Positions 58,352 through 64,000 of a stretch of 64,000 bases of DNA are shown piece after piece. The notes below the pieces were generated by a model. It did not search any database. It saw only the letters and a program-made list of their open reading frames with translations, and was not told the origin of the DNA. Both the position numbers and the translations under genes were made by a program. This stretch comes from Lactuca virosa (taxonomy: Eukaryota > Streptophyta > Magnoliopsida > Asterales > Asteraceae). How positions within the stretch are numbered: the stretch's first letter is position 1; every line of letters begins with the position of its first letter. The stretch is taken from assembly GCA_928212115.1 (NCBI GenBank), contig CAKMRJ010005523.1:104044238-104108237 (forward strand), written 5' to 3'.

Positions 58352-58660
58352 TTTTATGACACGCAATGCGTGTCGTAAAACGCTCAGACGACACGCAAAT
58401 ACGTGTCAAGGAAGGCCCTGTCATAACGAAAGACGATACGCTTTTGCGCGTCGTCTATTTACGACACACATTTACGACGAGTAATTACGATACACATTGC
58501 GTGTCAAGGAAGGCCATATCATAAAGGATGATGACACGTATTTGCGTGTCGTAGCCTTACGACGCAAATTTACAACTAGCATTGCGTATCATTAAAGCCC
58601 CTGTCAAGAAAGACCATGTCATAAATGAAGATGACACACATTTTCGCGTATCGTAATTTT
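58352..58660. repeat. CACTA subterminal repeats with GACACGCAATGCGTGTC palindromes
   Basis: Ten or more variants of ACGACACGCA/TGCGTGTCGT, often as perfect palindromes such as GACACGCAATGCGTGTC (58357-58373). Subterminal repeats of this kind are transposase binding sites in En/Spm elements. The right end (62810-63040) has fewer, weaker copies such as GTTTGCGCGTCGTAAAA. Confidence 0.8.
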
Positions 58661-58861
58661 AAATGTTTAAAAAAAATATTATTTATAGATTTACTAATTT
58701 TCAAATTAAATTTGTATTTAATGTCTCATAATAGAAAATAAATTATCATATACGTAAAATACAATCCATTGCATAATATTTAATGTCATACAAATAATCA
58801 TTCCATGGAAAGATAAAACAAATCAATAGAAGTTGTAACAAAAAATTTACAAACTAATCTC

Positions 58862-59135
58862 CATGTCAGCTTTTCAACTCGCTTCTCCAATTTGTTACTT
58901 AGCTTCTCTAAGGGCTCCAGCATCTCTTGCTACCTGTGACAACATATTATAATTTTTTAATTACTATTTATTCTTATAATTCAAAGCATTTAGATAAAAC
59001 TGTATTATATAATACTTAGATTTTTTTTATAGAAAATCCACTCATCAGCTTAAACATTCTTAATTCTTTCCTTGCGACCTTTGATCTCCATAGACATTGA
59101 AGTGTAAGAGTTGCTTTCTTCTTATTCACCATTGT
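58862..59135 (-). pseudogene. Captured myosin XI fragment (IQ / coiled-coil junction)
   Basis: The exon piece at 59041-59135 encodes KKATLTLQCLWRSKVARKEL, matching an IQ repeat of plant class XI myosins. After an intron-like gap, 58862-58935 encodes ARDAGALREAK and, after a 1-base shift, NKLEKRVEKLTW, the start of the myosin XI coiled coil. Exon order and strand are those of the parent gene. The extra base and its isolation show it is not functional. Arg-rich sequence at 59170-59290 may be more of it, but a TTC microsatellite hides this. Confidence 0.75.
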
Positions 59136-59212
59136 TTCTAATCATTTTCTCAAATATTTTAAATACATAATTCGTCCATAGTACCTGAACTTAGTTGCAA
59201 CCTTGTTTCTTC

Positions 59213-59241
59213 TTCTTCTTCTTCTTCTTCTTCTTCTTCTA
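59213..59241. repeat. (TTC)n microsatellite
   Basis: About nine TTC units inside the CACTA element, next to the myosin-like fragment. Confidence 0.9.
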
Positions 59242-59529
59242 AACTCATCTCTTGCAGCCATTACTCTAAGCCTACTCTGAATACATACAACAACTCCTTA
59301 AAAAACATACTTGATTTGCTCATTGGTTCCACAAGAATAAGAAACAATAATCACAAACCCACCATAGCCCATGCAAATTGTGTTCTAGTGGCTTTCTGAA
59401 CCTATTAGCACTAGATTTTTCTAAAACAATTATTATGAATTGAAAACAAATTTTTTTGACCAATAGTGACTCTTTATTTACAAAACCAAATAAATGAAAG
59501 TATAAGATGATTATCTATTTCTTTAGTAA

Positions 59530-59815
59530 CTTACGAAATTTTTTTTATGAATGTCAGCCATGTCACTCAAAACACCCAATTCCATATCCTTCAGGTACCT
59601 GCATCAGAAACAAACTCCATAAAATGAAGCACATTTTTTTTTAGAATGACACTATATTAAAATAAAAACCATATAGATCAAACAGACTAGGCCCAAACAA
59701 CCTTCAAAACAGCTCCAGGGGTAAAAATGTCATAAAATGGCAAGAGACAGTAGGGTGCCATGTAGAACTGGGAAATAAACGCCTCATTGAGAGCACCAGC
59801 AGCAACTATCCCAAC
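59530..59815 (-). pseudogene. Captured exon pieces of unknown origin
   Basis: Two exon-like pieces with open frames. The first is 59535-59598, bounded by ATGCAG and GTAAGT and encoding YLKDMELGVLSDMADIHKK. The second is 59700-59815, encoding ALNEAFISQFYMAPYCLLPF and then YDIFTPGAVLKVVW. I do not recognise either parent gene. They lie between the kinase and myosin fragments on the same strand. Confidence 0.4.
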
Positions 59816-59829
59816 TATCAACCAAAACA

Positions 59830-59965
59830 GGTTACGGTGAGTTCATAAACCAAGCAACATGTGCGGCCTTCAATACATATACCGATGAGTTTTACAAGGT
59901 TACAGTGATGTAAGCGGCTTAGCATCTCCACTTCTGCAATGAATTCACGATCACCGTTTTGGTTG

Positions 59966-60006
<41 letters not shown>

Positions 60007-60178
60007 ATATAGACTTACCACGTCTTTTGATAGATGGGGTTGTGAAACCGGGACCCATAATGTTTGTTGATCTACCAACCCTTCTGTACTTTAAGAAGAC
60101 AGAAATTGCTGTAAGGCAAACAACCAAGAGTACCATTGCAGATAAAGTAATAACAAAAATGGTTTTAGGGTCCATATT
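59830..60178 (-). pseudogene. Captured ALE2-like receptor kinase fragment
   Basis: The exon at 60019-60178, after acceptor AATGTCAG and before donor GTAAGT, encodes a transmembrane helix (IFVITLSAMVLLVVCLTAIS) and the juxtamembrane VFLKYRRVGRSTNIMGPGF. The next piece (59830-59962) encodes DREFIAEVEMLSRLHHCNLV and KLIGICIEGRTCCLVYEL, the kinase N-lobe around helix C. This pattern is typical of ALE2-type plant receptor-like kinases. The rest of the kinase, including the catalytic loop, is missing, so no active kinase could be made. A TA microsatellite (59969-60011) separates the pieces. Confidence 0.8.
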
Positions 60179-60584
60179 CTGACATTGAGAAAGATAGAAA
60201 ATTCCAGAATAAGTACCACAAACCTCACTTATGGTTTTTTTGAATGAGTTCCATGTAGTCATCATCACTCTCAATCAACATTCAACAATGAGAAAGATAG
60301 AAAATTCCAGAATAAGTAAGTTTCTAAATTCATGAAAAAAATACCTGTTGTCTTTTTGCAAGCTTCCATCTTAAGATAACTGTAGACATTGCTTATTCAG
60401 CTGCTCTGGTCGACTCAATACGTGAGTGACCAAACAAAACATGCATTAGTGTTGGCGCATAATAAGCATTTATGGAATGAAAAGTAGTATATAATGGTCT
60501 TGTTTATAATGTTGGATATTTTAATTCTAGAATAAAGCATGGTTGCATACTTCATCTAAAAGGAAAGTAGTATAATCTTTTTAC

Positions 60585-61371
60585 CTTCATGGTAGATGCA
60601 AATGCGACTCTGGAGTCATCAAAAGCACGATTATCCATTGTTCTCAGTAACCTAACCCCATCTTGATTTGCTAGAATTTTGATTTCATTCTCACTTGTTG
60701 AAACAACTAATAGAATTCCTTCCTTGTTAAACGGTATAAAAGGAGAAGCCTGTAGATAAAAGTTATGAGCCATTATTATTAATAAATTAAGGAGTTGGAA
60801 TTTAAAGGAATTGTAATCCGTTGTATGTTTGAAAGAATCTGATGGAATCAAAATTTAAACACACAATGGAATGGAATCTCATAGTCCACTCTTGAACCAA
60901 TATTGTTATATATCCATGCCTTTATGTTGCCATCGGTTGCTGTTGAGAAAATAAACTGGTAGAAAGAGAAAATAAGGTTAAAAGTGGAAGAGTTTTGGAA
61001 ATATTTGAGAGGCTGATTTGAAAGATTTTGGTTATACCTGAATGTTGTCCTGAAAATATGGACATACGAAATATATAGGTTCTTCATGACCCTCAAATGT
61101 ATACTGTTTAGCCCTTGTTCCTGCATCCCACGCCTGTAAAAAAACTTCATCTTATATGCATCAGAGTTCAAAAATGGGTATTTGGGTCATTTTTAATAAG
61201 AAGGAAATGTTATGAACTGAATTCCAATTCAAGCCAAATCTAATGGGAAATAAAAGTAATCTGAAAGATACAAACCTTTATCAATATGTAATCTCCACAA
61301 GTTACAATCTTGAGTTGCTTGTTTGGATAGGAGAAAGCCATATCATTAACATTGCCACCGTGAACCTGAAT
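60585..61371 (-). pseudogene. Captured TOPLESS-type co-repressor fragment (WD40 exons)
   Basis: Four exon pieces with good splice sites: 61276-61371 (GGNVNDMAFSYPNKQLKIV), 61038-61133 (WDAGTRAKQYTFEGHEEPIY), about 60863-60955 (FIFSTATDGNIKAWIYNNIG) and 60585-60749 (GILLVVSTSENEIKILANQD and LLRTMDNRAF). These match consecutive stretches of the first WD40 propeller of TOPLESS/TOPLESS-related proteins. An exon of the parent seems missing between the third and fourth pieces. The N-terminal LisH/CTLH part that binds repressor motifs is absent. Confidence 0.85.
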
Positions 61372-63056
61372 CTGTGTAACCAAATCCATTAAACTTGTGA
61401 TGATGACATGAATCATAAACACAAAACATAAAAAAGTGCATTATCACCACCTCTAATAAAGAACATAAGCCGAGAGAGAAAAAATGTTGTTAATATAATA
61501 TTTTATAAAAAATAAAATAAAAGGGTATATGTTATATACCAGACTTGAACCACAGGTTTATACTCTTGTATAAATTACAATTTACCTTAGAAGTTGAAGG
61601 TAGAACCACAGGTTTATACTCTTGGCATCATCAATAGTATAAGACCCTACTACCCTCTCAGCAAACACCTTGGAGATTAAAACATATGGGTACTTAATCA
61701 ATAATTATAATATTTGACCTGTAAATGGAATGCATACCTCAACAGTTAGACATATTTGTACTCTTCACATGTTGGTTGATAGATACGTAGTCTCTACAAC
61801 ATGTCAACAAAATTTAATCAGTAATCATGTACAACTATGTCAAAACATAGGAAAAGAAATCAAGAATATGCAGTAACTAACCTCCTTTGAGAAATTATCA
61901 ATCCTGTAAGGCATAAATCCTGAATCATCATCAGATAAAATAATCAAATTCGTCCCAGAGAAGAAATAAGCCCAAACAATTATGAATAGGAAAAAGTAAC
62001 CATTTTTAGCAACAATTATTATACCTGGTAGAGAAGAAATAAGCCCTAAAAAGGTCTAAATATAGACAAAAATCAGAACTTGGTTGTGGTTAGAATATAG
62101 TCGTCTTCCTGCAATTATAAATTCAAGTTATGATATGTACAAAAAAAGTAATCAAATACTCATGACTAGGCTTTAAGAAATTTAGTGAAAATAGTTTACT
62201 TCTATATTAAATTGTGACTCATGATCCTCAGCATAAGCCATGTTTGTAAATAAAACATACCAGTTATCCATATAATCATGAAACACATAGATCAAAACGT
62301 ATAGTCAATACAAGGAAATTTTTTGAAGAATATTTCTAAAGAAATGAGGAAGGCTAACATACTGGAATCAGACATGGCAAGAATGCTCTTAATTTCTCAT
62401 ATGGCAATGGAGCTTCACAATATGCAGACGTGCCAATTTAAGATTTTAAAAGGGTACCATAGAAAAGATAAGATGTAAAACAAAAAATACTTCCTTCTCT
62501 AAGATGCAATCAAAATCTTTGCGATTCTAGCCTCGTCGGACTCCAAAGCCAAAAAATTAACTGAAGTAACCTAAATCGTCGGCTCTAGGACAGAAGTAGA
62601 TGGACAATGGGAAGTAGAGAGGAGGTGAAAATAACCCCCAATTGCTAGCAGGCTCTGGAATCATTAGCTTGTGAAAATTTTGTGAGGCAGTGGATGTGGG
62701 TTAGAGGTGGAGACGAGGGAGGGGAGATATGAGAGACATATGGAAATGAATGTAGGAGAAGAAGGCGGGGGTTTAAAAAATTTAGGGATTTCATTTTCCC
62801 TCTAAGAAGAGAGACGTGCATTTCTTAAAAAAATATAAAACGACATTCACAGAGGACGCACATTTTAGATAAAGTGCCCTCCGTGTTTTTAATTTTTTTA
62901 CATGAGACACTAATTGAAGGGCACGCAATAATGCGTGACCTAAATCCTTAAATTTTTTGAAGAGATGACACTTTTTTAATGTCACTCTCTTTTGCATAAC
63001 ATAAATTAATGAGTGTCGTGGTTTGCGCGTCGTAAAAGGGTCTTTTTCTTGTAGTG

Positions 63057-64000
63057 AAAGTTGGCGACTTTATCAGTTTGCATGTCTCAATGGGACTCAA
63101 GTTTCAAAAATAACAATTAGGACTCATATTAAGCACCTTAACATATGCATGGATGACTCTTAACCCTAAAGATGCCAAATTTAAGGATCTTGAACCTTAG
63201 AAATGCCAAGAGTGGCAACTTAAAGCTCTTGAATTGATAACAACCACTAGATCCCACCCATGAGATCCAAAAGAGGAAAATTGTTACATAATCATAGATC
63301 TAGACTTCTAAAGAGCAAGTTCAGATCTTTATACCTCAAGTGAGCTGAGAATGGAGTGGAGAGTCTAGATCTAAAAGGCTTCCCTTGAACTCCAAACTTG
63401 CACCAATTACCTTCTTCAAGAACATGCACCAAAATGCACCCAAAAGCACAAAAATAAGCTCACAACACTCTTGGGAGGGTTAGGGTTTTCGAGAATGGGT
63501 CTCAAGGAAATTAGAGGCTGAGAATGAAAGATACTTGAGCTCATAAAGATGTTTAAATAGTGCCCAAACCCTAAAAATTAGGGTATGGCACTCTACTCAT
63601 TACGTTGGGCGTACTCACCCCAAGCATGTGCCCTCCTCCATGCACGCATGGGACTTACTTTCAAACCTTTTACATTAAGGACCAAATCTGCCAATTATTT
63701 CAAATTGCCATAACTTCCTTTTCATAGGTCCGTTTCCAACGAACCTTATATCTACAAAGAGGTGACGAGAAGCCCCATGCTTCTAACGACACACCATAAC
63801 CTTAAAACTTCCCGAACAAAACCCAAAGTCCTTAAAAGACTGAGCTAACGCCTTTACCAACACTCTTGGGATTTAAAGCACAACCCGAACTCTTTTATCA
63901 CACAACCTAGCTTATCCATCTCCACAAAGGGCCTAAACCTTTCTCCTTTATAGTCTCAAAACCTTCTCATACCCGGATTACGACCCACGAGCCTTAAATC
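63057..64000 (-). repeat. Gypsy LTR, last segment, runs off the window
   Basis: Continues the LTR begun at 47424. It has a minus-strand TATA-like CTATTTAAAC near 63551-63558, AACCCTAAAAATTAGGG, and the interrupted palindrome TACGTTGGGCGTA at 63601-63613, about 45 bp upstream of the TATA box. The LTR's other end is beyond 64000. Confidence 0.6.

Larger units (their letters stand above)
58333..63056. mobile_element. CACTA (En/Spm) transposon carrying host gene fragments
   Basis: Ends CACTACTACAAAAATAGCC and (reversed) CACTACAAGAAAAAGACCC, with a 3-bp duplication AAA at 58330-58332 and 63057-63059. This is the CACTA signature. Subterminal regions are full of short CpG palindromes. No CACTA transposase is present in the 4,724 bp. 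Instead, exon-intron fragments of a myosin XI, an ALE2-like receptor kinase and a TOPLESS-like protein lie inside, all on the minus strand. It is a non-autonomous, gene-capturing element (Pack-CACTA type). Confidence 0.92.

Noticed and set aside
62640..63000. Possible fourth captured gene at the right end of the CACTA element
   Set aside because: The minus-strand ORF at 62791-62997 is built from subterminal repeats and shows no protein similarity I can recognise.

Overview
The window is nuclear DNA of a flowering plant. It is AT-rich, has spliced genes with GT/AG introns, and most of it is transposable elements (TEs) nested in one another. The mix of Tekay-type Ty3/gypsy LTRs carrying CpG palindromes (ACTCGTCGAGT and relatives), Copia elements and a CACTA element suggests an Asteraceae genome, perhaps a lettuce relative. 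That placement is inference from memory of such repeats and has not been checked.

Layout: 1-1300 is AT-rich and unexplained. About 1300-13956 is an old, stop-riddled Ty3/gypsy chromovirus whose gag is split by two solo LTRs (2233-5406 and 5851-8341), each with a perfect 5-bp target duplication. 14065-15643 is a Harbinger-like non-autonomous element. 15941-17997 (minus) is a six-exon gene for a UBC25-type ubiquitin-conjugating enzyme, with one apparent 1-base frameshift. 18795-21168 is intergenic DNA with two small Mutator-like MITEs, each with a 9-bp duplication. 21760-21993 (minus) encodes the mitochondrial copper chaperone COX17, with a GC-rich minisatellite upstream. 23142-26864 is a decayed hAT transposon.

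26865-39725 is one gypsy LTR, followed by its primer binding site, split by a complete Copia element (27827-38872, minus). That Copia element is itself split by a solo LTR (32221-35605). 39742-42500 is mostly unassigned, with short tandem repeats. 42768-43202 (minus) encodes a small four-helix membrane protein of unknown function. 43985-47421 holds two Mutator-like foldback elements and a Stowaway MITE. From 47424 to the window end runs a minus-oriented gypsy LTR. It is interrupted by a second Copia element (47866-57926, minus, itself carrying a solo LTR at 49210-51157) and by a CACTA transposon (58333-63056) that has captured pieces of at least three host genes: a myosin XI, an ALE2-like receptor kinase and a TOPLESS-type co-repressor.

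The host genes are independent, ordinary nuclear genes; no operon logic applies. The most unusual signal is a recurring short CpG-rich interrupted palindrome. Each gypsy LTR family has its own version, at similar places relative to the TATA box, and one version is also found in the leader of an unrelated Copia element.
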